From a virus: a stretch of 24,183 nt of DNA. The stretch spans positions 1 through 24,183 of the IMG/VR virus record IMGVR_UViG_3300042988_002075. One strand, 5' to 3'. Made by a program: the position numbers and the translations under genes. The notes below the pieces were generated by a model that was not told the DNA's origin, ran no database searches, and saw only the letters and a list, made by a program, of their open reading frames with translations. This document shows positions 6,405-14,544 of the stretch, one piece after another (within the stretch, counting starts at the first letter, position 1; every line of letters starts with the position of its first letter).

Positions 6405-7262
6405 TTAGAAGATATATCTGATTTTATTCCAAGGTATAATCTCATCATGTAACTCTTTGAACTGATCAATGTACTGAGACTTTAGTTGATGTTTATAACG
6501 AATGTTCAACCCTCCATACTGTGATGTTTTATCTTCCTGAACATCAGGATTCCATAATAATTCTTCACCTGGTAAGTTATTTGCAAGATTATATTCATGT
6601 TTATCATGATTATGAGTCAAGAATATAACTTCAGCTTTAACTTGGTCTTTATACTTTCTATCTACAAGAGCATCTACACCTTCAAAAAGCATTCTATATT
6701 GCTCTAACCAATCATCTGTTACAATAACAGGTGAAAAGTTAATATGAACATCATATCCAGCTTCAATGAATTCATTAATAGCTTTGATTCTATCAATAAT
6801 CTTAGTGGTATTTGGTTCTAAAAGATCCGCATATTTCTGAGGCATCAATGAAAATCTTATACGTATCTTTTTTTCTGGATTGTACGTAAGAAGTTCATTG
6901 TTTACATACTTTGTTGCAAATGAACCCATTGCAATTTCACTTTGCTTAAAAAAGTCAAAAATGTATTGCCATTTATGGTACTTAAGATGCAATGCAAAGT
7001 CTTCATTGCATGATATGTCATAAGTAACAAACTTTTCATGAGTTTGATTAGGCTTATCTACAGTAGAAAACCAGCTGTGATTATTAATTTCTGTAAGAAT
7101 CTCACTGGTATTTTTGGCAATGTCTAACCCTTCAGGTTTATGACGCTTCATGTAACAGTAAGTACAATTAAATAGACAACCATGCCCAAAGCTTGGTGAT
7201 ATAAAGTCTGTACTTCTGCCACTCTCACGTATGAGCATTGATTTTCTAATTACTTGTTCCAT
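6405..7262 (-). CDS. Radical SAM protein, spore photoproduct lyase-like
   Basis: Residues 28-37 (GCLFNCTYCY) give the CX3CX2C motif (Cys29, Cys33, Cys36) that binds the [4Fe-4S] cluster used to cleave S-adenosylmethionine. The next residues, MKRHKP, and later RIRFSLMPQKYADLLEPNTTK, FSPVIVTDDW and EVIFLTHN fit the spore photoproduct lyase superfamily, members of which occur in bacteria and phages. The segment YDISCNEDFAL places Cys90 where spore photoproduct lyase has its hydrogen-donor cysteine in an 'ASCTSD' context. If that alignment is right, a DNA-photoproduct repair chemistry is possible. At 285 aa it is a little shorter than the Bacillus enzyme. Its start shares one base with the phosphoesterase stop. 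Confidence 0.85.
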   Translation of the reverse strand: MEQVIRKSMLIRESGRSTDFISPSFGHGCLFNCTYCYMKRHKPEGLDIAKNTSEILTEINNHSWFSTVDKPNQTHEKFVTYDISCNEDFALHLKYHKWQYIFDFFKQSEIAMGSFATKYVNNELLTYNPEKKIRIRFSLMPQKYADLLEPNTTKIIDRIKAINEFIEAGYDVHINFSPVIVTDDWLEQYRMLFEGVDALVDRKYKDQVKAEVIFLTHNHDKHEYNLANNLPGEELLWNPDVQEDKTSQYGGLNIRYKHQLKSQYIDQFKELHDEIIPWNKIRYIF

Positions 7263-7750
7263 TATTCTTTTTTAGGAATTTTAATGTTTAACTCTTCGTG
7301 TGTGACTGGTTTGTAATCAGTGTTCTCACAAGATACACAATAGTATTTTGGATGATCAATAATATTTTCATGGACATGCCCATGTATATTTCCATAAACT
7401 CTTTCAAGTTCAAATGGATGTACTGGACAGTGTGTTAGCCAAAAACCTTTATGTTTTATCATTCCTGATACACTATGAACATGTTTTAATAGTTCTGCTA
7501 CATCCTGATGACGATCATGATTACCCAGAACCACATGCTTCACGCCATTAAGACGTGAAAGCAGGTGATAAGGGCTTTTCTTTTCCATAGATACATCTCC
7601 TAGGATATAAGTAACATCACGTTTTGAAACAGTTTCATTCCAGAGTTTGACTATATGCTCATCATGTTCTTGAGCACATGAAAATCCACGTTTTTTAGCC
7701 ATATTCTCATGACCAAAATGAAGATCTGCAATAAAACGAATAGTACTCAT
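7262..7750 (-). CDS. Calcineurin-like metallophosphoesterase
   Basis: All metal-binding blocks are present: ADLHFGH (Asp9, His11), GDVS (Asp52), GNHD (Asn77, His78), LTHCP (His107) and GHVH (His125, His127). This predicts a two-metal phosphodiesterase or phosphatase of the small (about 160 aa) MPE type, probably acting on nucleotides or nucleic-acid ends. The substrate cannot be read from sequence. I start at the ATG at 7750, directly before the first strand; the longer frame begins with GTG inside the upstream gene. It lies 10 bp after the AAA ATPase and is coupled (TAATG) to the radical-SAM gene, which may indicate a nucleic-acid repair module. Confidence 0.92.
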   Translation of the reverse strand: MSTIRFIADLHFGHENMAKKRGFSCAQEHDEHIVKLWNETVSKRDVTYILGDVSMEKKSPYHLLSRLNGVKHVVLGNHDRHQDVAELLKHVHSVSGMIKHKGFWLTHCPVHPFELERVYGNIHGHVHENIIDHPKYYCVSCENTDYKPVTHEELNIKIPKKE

Positions 7751-7760
7751 AAAATATGTT

Positions 7761-8999
7761 TTAGAAAGCGTAAGTATTATAATTTTTGTACAAAGCACGT
7801 GCTTTAAATGTCATTTCACAATTGTAGATGACATTTTCTTCTATGAAAGAGTTTTTATCAGAAGTAATAATAATTCTTTTGATAGATTCTTTTGACTCTG
7901 AATCTGATTCTTCACGTTTCAATTGTGATATTACATTTTCTCTATGCTTAACTTCAAATCCAACTAGACATTTGTAGACATTTTCTTCAAGCTCATCATG
8001 TACTTCTTCTACATAGTTCAAATAACAACCACGTGGATAAGCATCAGAAATACTGATAATTTCTCTTGTTGATTCATTCATGTGTCCATGGAATCCACTT
8101 ATTCTCAAAGAAGTATCATGGTCAACAATGTTTTCAAAAAAGTCAGCTGGTGAGTAATTAAGAATTGTGTCATACTCAAATTCATAAACCTTACCTGTTT
8201 CTGGATGAGTCAACTTGACCATTACATCATAACTAGGTTTGTCGTTATCAGCATTAAAGAAAGATTTAAACTTACCAGGTCCAACTCTATGAATGTTAAC
8301 TTCATTTATCACAGACATTAGAATGTCTATTGTCAAAAACCTAAAAAACATTACCCAGTCAATAATTTCTTGTTTGAACTCTGGATAAACAAGTTTATCA
8401 TTAATGATTTCTTTAACTGTATCAATACTTAAAGAACCATAATTCTTGATGTAGCGAATACGTCCAGGACGATCAATAAAGAACTCTGAAATGTTTGTGT
8501 CATTTGATGTAAAAATCATCAAGTGTTTTGCTGAGGTAATTGTACCATCAACAAAAGAAAGTAGTGGAGCAATACGTGCTGTATCTTTATGATCAATGAT
8601 TTTTTCAAATTCATCAAACATAAAACATAAAGATTGCGTCACATCATTGAAATAATTCAATGAATCAATATTTTCTGAGTTGATAATGATAATTGGTAAT
8701 TCACAACGATTTGCAATAATTTTTGCAGTCACTGTTTTACCACATCCTTTCAATCCATTTAATAAGATACCCATGTTCTTTTCAGCTAATTGAAAGCTGT
8801 TATTTGTATACTTAATAAAATCTTCTTCTAAGCCATAGATTTTATGGCCAAAGTTAAAGTTGTCAGAAACTTTTTGAAGGTATGGACCCATCATTGACAG
8901 TTTCAATTCCCATACACCTTGAGGTATATGATCAAAAGTATCACTTCCTGATATTTTGCTGATGTTTGTTGAGCTTCCAGCCCATAATAATTTTTTCAT
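7761..8999 (-). CDS. AAA+ ATPase, BCS1-like
   Basis: The P-loop is NGLKGCGKT (residues 81-89). Walker B is FMFDE (126-130), sensor 1 is SND (165-167), and the segment IDRPGRIRYI (175-184) carries the arginine finger. The 'DRPGRI(R)' block right after sensor 1 is typical of BCS1/FtsH-like AAA proteins. The N-terminal 75 residues and the C-terminal 220 residues are phage-specific and carry no recognised domain. Such proteins remodel protein complexes. Small phage BCS1-like ATPases occur in many large phages, with no settled role. It precedes the phosphoesterase by 10 bp and probably belongs to the same transcript. Confidence 0.9.
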   Translation of the reverse strand: MKKLLWAGSSTNISKISGSDTFDHIPQGVWELKLSMMGPYLQKVSDNFNFGHKIYGLEEDFIKYTNNSFQLAEKNMGILLNGLKGCGKTVTAKIIANRCELPIIIINSENIDSLNYFNDVTQSLCFMFDEFEKIIDHKDTARIAPLLSFVDGTITSAKHLMIFTSNDTNISEFFIDRPGRIRYIKNYGSLSIDTVKEIINDKLVYPEFKQEIIDWVMFFRFLTIDILMSVINEVNIHRVGPGKFKSFFNADNDKPSYDVMVKLTHPETGKVYEFEYDTILNYSPADFFENIVDHDTSLRISGFHGHMNESTREIISISDAYPRGCYLNYVEEVHDELEENVYKCLVGFEVKHRENVISQLKREESDSESKESIKRIIITSDKNSFIEENVIYNCEMTFKARALYKNYNTYAF

Positions 9000-9029
9000 T
9001 TCTAGTTGTTTAGGATCACTATTTACTTA

Positions 9030-9371
9030 CTACTCAATAACTTTAACATTAATACCATTGTGTACATGAAATTGGACTGTCTTTCTTTTTTCTGAAGACG
9101 CGTTTTCATCAATTTTCATATCAATGTCTAGTAATTTTCCAAACTCTTCTAATTGTTCTTCAGACATGCTGTTTAAAAGGTTTACTGTTGCCATTAACTT
9201 TGCGTGGTCTTTGAAATCTTCTTCTGTAAGCAGATTTTCACCACATTTAGGGCATGGTTTATTTAACCATTGATCAAGATCTTTATGTGAGACTGTCATG
9301 TCTTCATAGTCGCATTTTGGATTGTCACAAACAATTCCAGAACCTGCTTCTTCTATGTGTTTTTGATGCAT
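9030..9371 (-). CDS. Zinc-ribbon protein, 113 aa
   Basis: Two cysteine pairs, VCDNPKCDYED (Cys15, Cys20) and KPCPKCGENLL (Cys40, Cys43), form an N-terminal zinc ribbon. The phrase 'WLNKPCPKCGxNLLTxED' is familiar from several phage families. A helical region follows (LMATVNLLNSMSEEQLEEFGKLL), and the C-terminus is a short beta segment, TVQFHVHNGINVKVIE. It is probably a nucleic-acid or protein adaptor; the function is unproven. Its ATG lies only 14 bp past a strong intrinsic terminator, so its expression may depend on read-through. Confidence 0.7.
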   Translation of the reverse strand: MHQKHIEEAGSGIVCDNPKCDYEDMTVSHKDLDQWLNKPCPKCGENLLTEEDFKDHAKLMATVNLLNSMSEEQLEEFGKLLDIDMKIDENASSEKRKTVQFHVHNGINVKVIE

Positions 9372-9385
9372 AGTTTAAAAAATTA

Positions 9386-9413
9386 AAAGCCCTGACTTTT
9401 ACACCAGGGCTTT
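9386..9413 (-). terminator. Intrinsic terminator after the SPFH gene
   Basis: On the minus strand, AAAGCCCTG pairs perfectly with CAGGGCTTT across a 10-nt loop and is followed by TTTAATTTTTT. The stop codon of the SPFH gene is 6 bp before it. The next start codon is only about 15 bp after it, leaving no room for an independent promoter. Confidence 0.9.
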
Positions 9414-9418
9414 ATTAA

Positions 9419-10279
9419 TTAGTTTACTGATTTAAACATTTGAGGAGCAGTTCCATATACAGGAAGCTTACCATCCCATTTCTCAATCCATTGTTGTTGT
9501 AACAACATAGATGATAATGTTTTTATTTTTAAGTTATTAGCTTCTGCTTCAGCGCGTGCTTGTGTCAACATTGCTTGAGCATTACCTTCAGCTTTTGCAA
9601 TTTTAATTTTAGCCTCTGCTTCTGCAGTTTTAACTTGATTTTCAGCTGTTAAAGCAGTTTGTACAGCATTATTTTTAGCTTCAATTGCTTTCTTGAAAGT
9701 TTCAGGATAAGCAAGATTAGATGTAAATTGTGCTAATACAAATCCTTCTGGTAACAATTGCTTTTCTAATACACCACGCACTTTGATTTCAAACTCTTCA
9801 CGATTAGAAATTAAAGCATCTGCAGGATATGAGTTAGCTACAAGACGAAATGCATCATAAATAGCAGTTTTGAGAAAACCATTTTCAATTTCTTCTAAGC
9901 TTCTACGATATTTAGAAAAAATATAAGGCACTTTCTCACGCTGTACAGAATAGTTTACAATAGGAGCAACATGAAACTCTGATCCATCTTTAGAGTTTAC
10001 TACAAATGATTCATCAGAAACAACTTGTCCTTCTTGAATTACTTGTTTGTACTCTTTGTGCTGAACAAAAGTTGGAAACTCAATAATTTTTGTAGAAAAA
10101 GGGTTGTAAAAAACCATTCCTGTCACTTCAGTAACATCATCTACACCTTTTCCTGTACCATAAAGGTTTACTTTAACACCAACGTGTCCTGCGTCAATAC
10201 GCTCACATCCAGCAATGAAGATAAACATTGCGAAAACTACAGCTGCAATAGCTCCAATCTTAATAATAAATTGATTCAT
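9419..10279 (-). CDS. SPFH-domain (stomatin/prohibitin-like) membrane protein
   Basis: Residues 5-24 form a transmembrane or signal segment ending in FIAGC, which also fits a lipoprotein box (Cys25). Residues 28-200 have the SPFH pattern: DAGHVGVKVNLYG near the start, VVNSKDGSEFHVAPIVNYSV, then the long helix SLEEIENGFLKTAIYDAFR. From about 205 to 260 there is an Ala/Glu/Lys coiled coil (VKTAEAEAKIKIAKAEGNAQ), as in prohibitins. The end, WIEKWDGKLPVYG, is typical of the bacterial branch. These proteins form large rings on membranes and often work with proteases or AAA proteins. It overlaps the small membrane gene by ATGA. Inferred role: membrane scaffold partner of the VWA/MoxR pair. Confidence 0.92.
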   Translation of the reverse strand: MNQFIIKIGAIAAVVFAMFIFIAGCERIDAGHVGVKVNLYGTGKGVDDVTEVTGMVFYNPFSTKIIEFPTFVQHKEYKQVIQEGQVVSDESFVVNSKDGSEFHVAPIVNYSVQREKVPYIFSKYRRSLEEIENGFLKTAIYDAFRLVANSYPADALISNREEFEIKVRGVLEKQLLPEGFVLAQFTSNLAYPETFKKAIEAKNNAVQTALTAENQVKTAEAEAKIKIAKAEGNAQAMLTQARAEAEANNLKIKTLSSMLLQQQWIEKWDGKLPVYGTAPQMFKSVN

Positions 10280-10521
10280 TTTTTCTTTGTTTTAGATTTT
10301 GATTTAAAATGTTTGTTGTAAGCATCTAATGCTTGAATTGCTAAAAACACAGTCAGTTTTATACCTGCAATTGCGGTTGCTACAAGTACAATAAGTCCTG
10401 AGTAAAAAGCCAAATCACTTGACTGATTCATTAAGAATAAGCTCAAGTCTAAAAGTATCATCAGGCATATTGTAGACAATATCCATATGATTGCAATGAG
10501 GTATCCATTGTGTATTTTCAT
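10276..10521 (-). CDS. Two-helix membrane protein, 81 aa
   Basis: Hydrophobic segments at residues 7-30 and 40-63 predict two transmembrane helices, followed by a basic tail rich in Lys and Ser (KHFKSKSKTKKK). The family was not recognised. It is coupled by an ATGA overlap to the SPFH gene, so the two products are probably made together and may interact in the membrane. Its start codon lies 15 bp past the terminator of the VWA gene. Confidence 0.75.
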   Translation of the reverse strand: MKIHNGYLIAIIWILSTICLMILLDLSLFLMNQSSDLAFYSGLIVLVATAIAGIKLTVFLAIQALDAYNKHFKSKSKTKKK

Positions 10522-10536
10522 AATTATAAAATAAAA

Positions 10537-10567
10537 ACTTAGGTGATGAGGTTATCACCACCTAAGT
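10537..10567 (-). terminator. Intrinsic terminator after the VWA gene
   Basis: On the minus strand, ACTTAGGTG and CACCTAAGT form a perfect 9-bp stem with a 13-nt loop, followed by TTTTATTTTAT. It begins just after the VWA stop and ends 15 bp before the next ATG. Confidence 0.9.
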
Positions 10568-10570
10568 ATG

Positions 10571-12439
10571 TTAAACAGTAACTTTTTCTTTAATAAGTTT
10601 GTCTACTTTTCTTGACATGTAGGCAACAAGTTCTTTTGGAAGATTCTTGATGTCTGTCATCTTGATAAAGTAATCAAACATATCACGCGAAGGAACGTGT
10701 TCTTCAATGGCAATTTGAATTACCTGAAAACCAAGTGATTGTGCACGTAATACTTTTTTACGTGTGTCATCAATAGCACTACGTCCTCCATAATCAGAGG
10801 CAGAAGGAGCACCATCAGATAACACAAAAAGCAAACCTTGATTTTCTGTTTGTGCACGCATACGTTTTGCTGTAGCAAAAATGGCATCACCATCTCTGTT
10901 ATTAGCACGTGCGGAAACAGAACCAAGAGAAAATGAATCAGTAATAAATCCTTTTTCACGATACACCATCATATCTACAGAACCACTGTTAGTTATATCT
11001 GCAGTATGACCATAGATAAACAATTCAACATCAGGCATTTTTCTAAATACCTCGTTGATGAAGATTGCAGCTTCACGTGCTTTTTCAATTTTAGAACCAC
11101 CCATAGATCCAGATTCATCAATAAGAACACCAACACATACTTTGCTAGTTGTTACTTGACCAAATCTTTCATAGATAGTTGGAACTTGTTGTGCAGCTTC
11201 GGCAATCTTGTTTGTATCTAAACGACCTGAACGCATTGATTTCATTGAGAATTCATAGTTTTTACTCTTGCGAGCAAAAAGTTTTTGAAGAACTGCAGCC
11301 TTTGTAGTGTCAATTTTTGTCAAAGCTTCTTTATAACGTTCTTTTGACTTCTCGTTAATATTTGCTTTTTTAAAATAAACATTACCTTGACTTGCATTAC
11401 CTTCTTTTTCCCAATCAAAATCTGTTTTAGGAGCAGCTGATTCATCCATGTCATCCACAAACTCATCAAACTCTTCTTTGAAATCTTCATCAGAACTATC
11501 ACCTTCTTCTGGATTTATCAAAGCTTCCATCATTTCTTTGGCAAAATCGTTCAGCTCAGACTTGCTCATTTCAGGTTTTGGTTTTGCAGGAGGAGGAGTA
11601 CCACCATCTGATTCATCTGATTCATCTTCTCCACCACCGCCTCCACCTGGAGGTTCCTCTTCTTTGTCTACATATTTGTAAACAATATTAGAAAGACTTG
11701 TTGCCATACTACTACAACCATCAAAGTCTGCAGGAATACCACCATGCTTTTTAAGCAAGCGTTCCATAGCTTTCAACGGTTCACCAAATTCATCCATGTC
11801 TTCTTCTGTAATGTTTGCTGGATAGCGTAACATTTTTACCACAAGATCTAATAGACGTTTTTGCTTTGCAGCTTCTGGTCCTGGCCCTTCATAATTTTCA
11901 AACCTGTGTTCTTTGTATTTTTGTACAAACTTCAAGTATCCAGGAAGACGATCAGCAAGTTTTTTGTCAATACGTTCTGTGTTCAACACACTGTGTAACA
12001 AGTCTTTAACTGTTGCACCACGCGATGTGTCACGTGCCTGCATAGTTTTTTGATACTCAAGTGTTGTTTGCATTGAAGCCAAACATGCATTTTGAATTGC
12101 AGCACCATAAAATGCGTCAAGAAGATTTGGATCATTATCTAAATAATTTCCATCTTCATCACGCAACATACTCAAAGGAACTTGTACAGAAACTCTATCA
12201 GAATGTCTTGTAATACTTTGAAGGTCATTGGTATACTTAAATGTTTTAGGTACACCAATAACTCTAAACATGGAGCCAATCATCTTGGAGGCTTCTTTTA
12301 GAGTATTGTCATTTTTAATAAAGTATGAAGAATAAGAACTTCTACCTTTATCCCAGCTGAAGAAACGCTTACTATCATCTTGAAAAGTATATGCGTCTTC
12401 TGCTCTACGATTAAACCAATCTTTTACTAATTTGCTCAT
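10571..12439 (-). CDS. CobT-like VWA-domain protein
   Basis: The C-terminal third is a von Willebrand A domain with an intact MIDAS: VGVLIDESGSMGGSK (Asp441, Ser443, Ser445), YGHTAD (478-481) and VLSDGAPSA (539-547). The preceding RSGRLDTNKIAEA matches the 'GRLDT..L' block of cobaltochelatase CobT. Residues 258-345 form a disordered acidic linker with a poly-Gly run and Asp/Glu clusters, also as in CobT. The N-terminal 250 residues are helical. CobT-type VWA proteins act with MoxR/CobS AAA+ rings, and the MoxR gene is immediately upstream. With no chelatase catalytic subunit in view, a chaperone-like remodelling job seems likelier than cobalamin synthesis. Confidence 0.9.
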   Translation of the reverse strand: MSKLVKDWFNRRAEDAYTFQDDSKRFFSWDKGRSSYSSYFIKNDNTLKEASKMIGSMFRVIGVPKTFKYTNDLQSITRHSDRVSVQVPLSMLRDEDGNYLDNDPNLLDAFYGAAIQNACLASMQTTLEYQKTMQARDTSRGATVKDLLHSVLNTERIDKKLADRLPGYLKFVQKYKEHRFENYEGPGPEAAKQKRLLDLVVKMLRYPANITEEDMDEFGEPLKAMERLLKKHGGIPADFDGCSSMATSLSNIVYKYVDKEEEPPGGGGGGEDESDESDGGTPPPAKPKPEMSKSELNDFAKEMMEALINPEEGDSSDEDFKEEFDEFVDDMDESAAPKTDFDWEKEGNASQGNVYFKKANINEKSKERYKEALTKIDTTKAAVLQKLFARKSKNYEFSMKSMRSGRLDTNKIAEAAQQVPTIYERFGQVTTSKVCVGVLIDESGSMGGSKIEKAREAAIFINEVFRKMPDVELFIYGHTADITNSGSVDMMVYREKGFITDSFSLGSVSARANNRDGDAIFATAKRMRAQTENQGLLFVLSDGAPSASDYGGRSAIDDTRKKVLRAQSLGFQVIQIAIEEHVPSRDMFDYFIKMTDIKNLPKELVAYMSRKVDKLIKEKVTV

Positions 12440-12466
12440 GTCACATTTTTTGTTAAAATTTGTGAC
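12440..12466 (-). promoter_or_regulatory. Hairpin abutting the VWA start codon
   Basis: GTCACA at 12440-12445 pairs with TGTGAC at 12461-12466 across an A/T-only loop. On the minus strand the last stem base is directly followed by the ATG at 12437-12439. Such placement could control ribosome access or be part of an operator. The function is inferred only from position. Confidence 0.5.
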
Positions 12467-12468
12467 AA

Positions 12469-12496
12469 AAAAGGAGAGCTGTTATACTCTCCTTTT
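12469..12496 (-). terminator. Intrinsic terminator after the MoxR gene
   Basis: AAAAGGAGAG and CTCTCCTTTT form a perfect 10-bp stem with an 8-nt loop, and the minus-strand 3' side continues with TT. It lies 31 bp after the MoxR stop and about 30 bp before the VWA start, so it separates the two partner genes. Confidence 0.9.
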
Positions 12497-12527
12497 AATA
12501 TCACTTTACAGTTGATCCTATTCAACC

Positions 12528-13814
12528 TTAAAACGCTGATACTATTGAAAGCACCTTGCTACGCTCTGATACACCAATACCATCTTCAAACAATGGCATG
12601 ATAGTAGCAAGCAAAGCTTTATCAACATCAAAGCCATCTGCAATCAAACTTGCAGCTTGAATAGTATGACGAACAGACACAGGTGTAGAAAGCTCCTGCT
12701 CTTTGTATTGCTTGCGAATCTCATTAGAGACACGAACAATAGCAGTTGCAGCTTTCTCATCAATACCAGTACGCAATTTTAGCACGTTGATCTCATCCTT
12801 TTCTGTAGGATAACCTAATTCAATAGGAAAGAAACGATCCAACAATGCACGGTCAATTGAGTGAGTACCTGAATACTCAGAACCAAGGTTAGCAGTTGCA
12901 AAGAAAACAGTGTTTTCATCAACAGCAATCTTACGGTCACAATCTTCACATGCAATATCTACTGGTAAATAACGTCTTTTATCCAAACAAGGAAATAAGA
13001 TGTTGTTAGCTGCCAGTGGAGAACGGTTAAGCTCATCCAATAACATAATACCACCAGACTGAATGTTATGAACAAAAGGAGCAAACTCAAATGATGAGTG
13101 ACCTTCTTTGTTCAAACGGTGAACACCAAGCAATGCTGACTGAGCATCTTGCACAGTACCCATGTCTTGGATGTACATGTTCTTTTCCATTGCTAAGGCA
13201 AGGTGAGATACAATTTCTGTTTTACCAGAACCTGTTGGGCCTATCAACAATGTATTTTCACCTCTCAACACGTTTCTCACAAGTAAGAACCACATGTCAG
13301 GATCAATATGAAAACCACAGTCATCAACAGACGGCACAGGATAATTGGCAGCAATGGTTCTCTTCAAGTTTGTACCTGAAGGAATTTCACCACCTTCAAT
13401 AGGTTTAGGAGCAATCATGGCATCCCAGTCATATTCATAACCATAAGATGCAAATTGCTCAGCCATCAATTTAGCTTTTTCAAAGCCGTATTCATCACTG
13501 TCAATCATGTAATTTACAGTAAAGTCAGCTAGTTGCTGAAGACGGTCTTTCTCTACATGTGCTAAAGGAAACACTGTACCATCATAAAAGACAGCAACAA
13601 CATTTTCTTTGCGAATGTGTAAGTGATCATCTTCTGGGAAATCATAACCATCAGTGATGAAGATAGTTCCCAAAGGATATTTGGCAAATTCTGCAATTGG
13701 AGACGTAATCTTCATATCATCAATGTGACGAGTCAAAGATTTTTCAAATGCTTGTTTAGGAAGAGTTCTTACTTGATAACTAGTTCCACTAATAAATGAT
13801 TGTAATAGGATCAT
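12528..13814 (-). CDS. MoxR/CobS-type AAA+ ATPase
   Basis: Walker A is GPTGSGKT (192-199), Walker B is IMLLDELNR (256-264), and sensor 1 is FATAN (305-309). The arginine finger lies in DRALLDRFF (321-329), and sensor 2 is in PVSVRHT (378-384). The order and spacing are those of the MoxR family, including the CobS branch that partners CobT-like VWA proteins. The N-terminal 150 residues are an unassigned domain. The protein should form a hexameric ATP-driven remodelling ring whose substrate is selected by the downstream VWA protein. CobS-like genes are known from marine T4-like phages. The start is the ATG 25 bp after the previous gene, in an A/T-only leader. Confidence 0.93.
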   Translation of the reverse strand: MILLQSFISGTSYQVRTLPKQAFEKSLTRHIDDMKITSPIAEFAKYPLGTIFITDGYDFPEDDHLHIRKENVVAVFYDGTVFPLAHVEKDRLQQLADFTVNYMIDSDEYGFEKAKLMAEQFASYGYEYDWDAMIAPKPIEGGEIPSGTNLKRTIAANYPVPSVDDCGFHIDPDMWFLLVRNVLRGENTLLIGPTGSGKTEIVSHLALAMEKNMYIQDMGTVQDAQSALLGVHRLNKEGHSSFEFAPFVHNIQSGGIMLLDELNRSPLAANNILFPCLDKRRYLPVDIACEDCDRKIAVDENTVFFATANLGSEYSGTHSIDRALLDRFFPIELGYPTEKDEINVLKLRTGIDEKAATAIVRVSNEIRKQYKEQELSTPVSVRHTIQAASLIADGFDVDKALLATIMPLFEDGIGVSERSKVLSIVSAF

Positions 13815-13839
13815 CTTGATTTGTTTTTTAAATTTTTAA

Positions 13840-14424
13840 TTAATGAATTTCAAAACCATTACAGTTTTCTAAAAAAAGAGCAAACTCTTCTAAATTGTCA
13901 ACATTTGTACCGTGAGATGCTTCATAGTCAACTCCATTAAGAGTTGGCGCTTCAAAGAATAACCCAGGGTATTTTTCATTTAACTTGTCAATAAGTTCTT
14001 GATCATCAATGGATTTTCCACCATTTAACTGCTTGTCTTTAAAATGCCACCAGCCTGTGTTCAAATACACAACCTTGTTATCATCTTTTTTCATTTGTTC
14101 AACAAACTGCTTGAAACAAGATGCTAATTGTTCACAATGACCTTTATCTTTTACACCATTTCCACCATTGCTCCCTAAAGATTTGATTTCATCTTCAGGA
14201 ATGTTCAAGTTATATGATTCATTAAAGACAGTAATCAGTATTTGAATAGGACGCCAATGCCACCAGTTATTTCTAAAGTAATAACCTGGATTTTCTTGCT
14301 CCCATTCTTCTGTCAAATCCCAAAAAGCTTTCTGATCATCAGAGTCTAAATCTTGATAATCATCAGGTATTTCTGGCTTAGGTTTTGTCAGTTTTGGACT
14401 AATTCCATAAATGTCTACTCCCAT
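13840..14424 (-). CDS. Phage 'GVDIYG...YFRNNWW' protein
   Basis: The N-terminus MGVDIYGISPKL and the block YYFRNNWWHWRPI (residues 48-60) match a common phage family of unknown function. In that family the pattern 'MGxDxYGxxP...GxYFRNNxWxWRPL' is conserved. A later GSNGGNGVKDKGHCEQLA segment and the DDQELIDKLNEKYPGLF helix are additional conserved-looking parts. The aromatic clusters suggest a ligand- or sugar-binding surface, but this is guesswork. The upstream leader contains the hairpins at 14.47-14.56 kb. Confidence 0.7.
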   Translation of the reverse strand: MGVDIYGISPKLTKPKPEIPDDYQDLDSDDQKAFWDLTEEWEQENPGYYFRNNWWHWRPIQILITVFNESYNLNIPEDEIKSLGSNGGNGVKDKGHCEQLASCFKQFVEQMKKDDNKVVYLNTGWWHFKDKQLNGGKSIDDQELIDKLNEKYPGLFFEAPTLNGVDYEASHGTNVDNLEEFALFLENCNGFEIH

Positions 14425-14466
14425 AATTATAAGTGCTTGATTGTTAGTACATTTTTAGTACCTACA

Positions 14467-14505
14467 TAGTCACCAGTGACCACCTATGGTATTCACCAGT
14501 GACTA
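14467..14505 (-). promoter_or_regulatory. Leader hairpin with paired TCACCAGTGAC repeats
   Basis: The 11-bp sequence TCACCAGTGAC occurs at 14470-14480 and again at 14493-14503, and each copy is itself nearly palindromic. As minus-strand RNA the two 13-nt arms (14467-14479 and 14493-14505) pair completely, with two G-U pairs. The hairpin ends 43 bp before the start of the 194-residue protein. Part of it (GTGACCACC, 14477-14485) can instead pair with 14550-14558. It may be an operator, a leader structure or a terminator. Confidence 0.55.
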
Positions 14506-14544
14506 GTAAGTAAAGAGAAGAATATAAAGAGAAAGCGAAAAAGT

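Noticed and set aside
11341-11690. Low-complexity stretch of the VWA gene as a possible frameshift or fusion
   Set aside because: The frame is open throughout and a disordered acidic/Gly-rich linker is normal for CobT-like proteins.
10571-13814. Cobalamin (cobaltochelatase) biosynthesis
   Set aside because: CobS/CobT-like genes are present, but no CobN or other pathway gene is in view, and MoxR-VWA pairs have many other roles.
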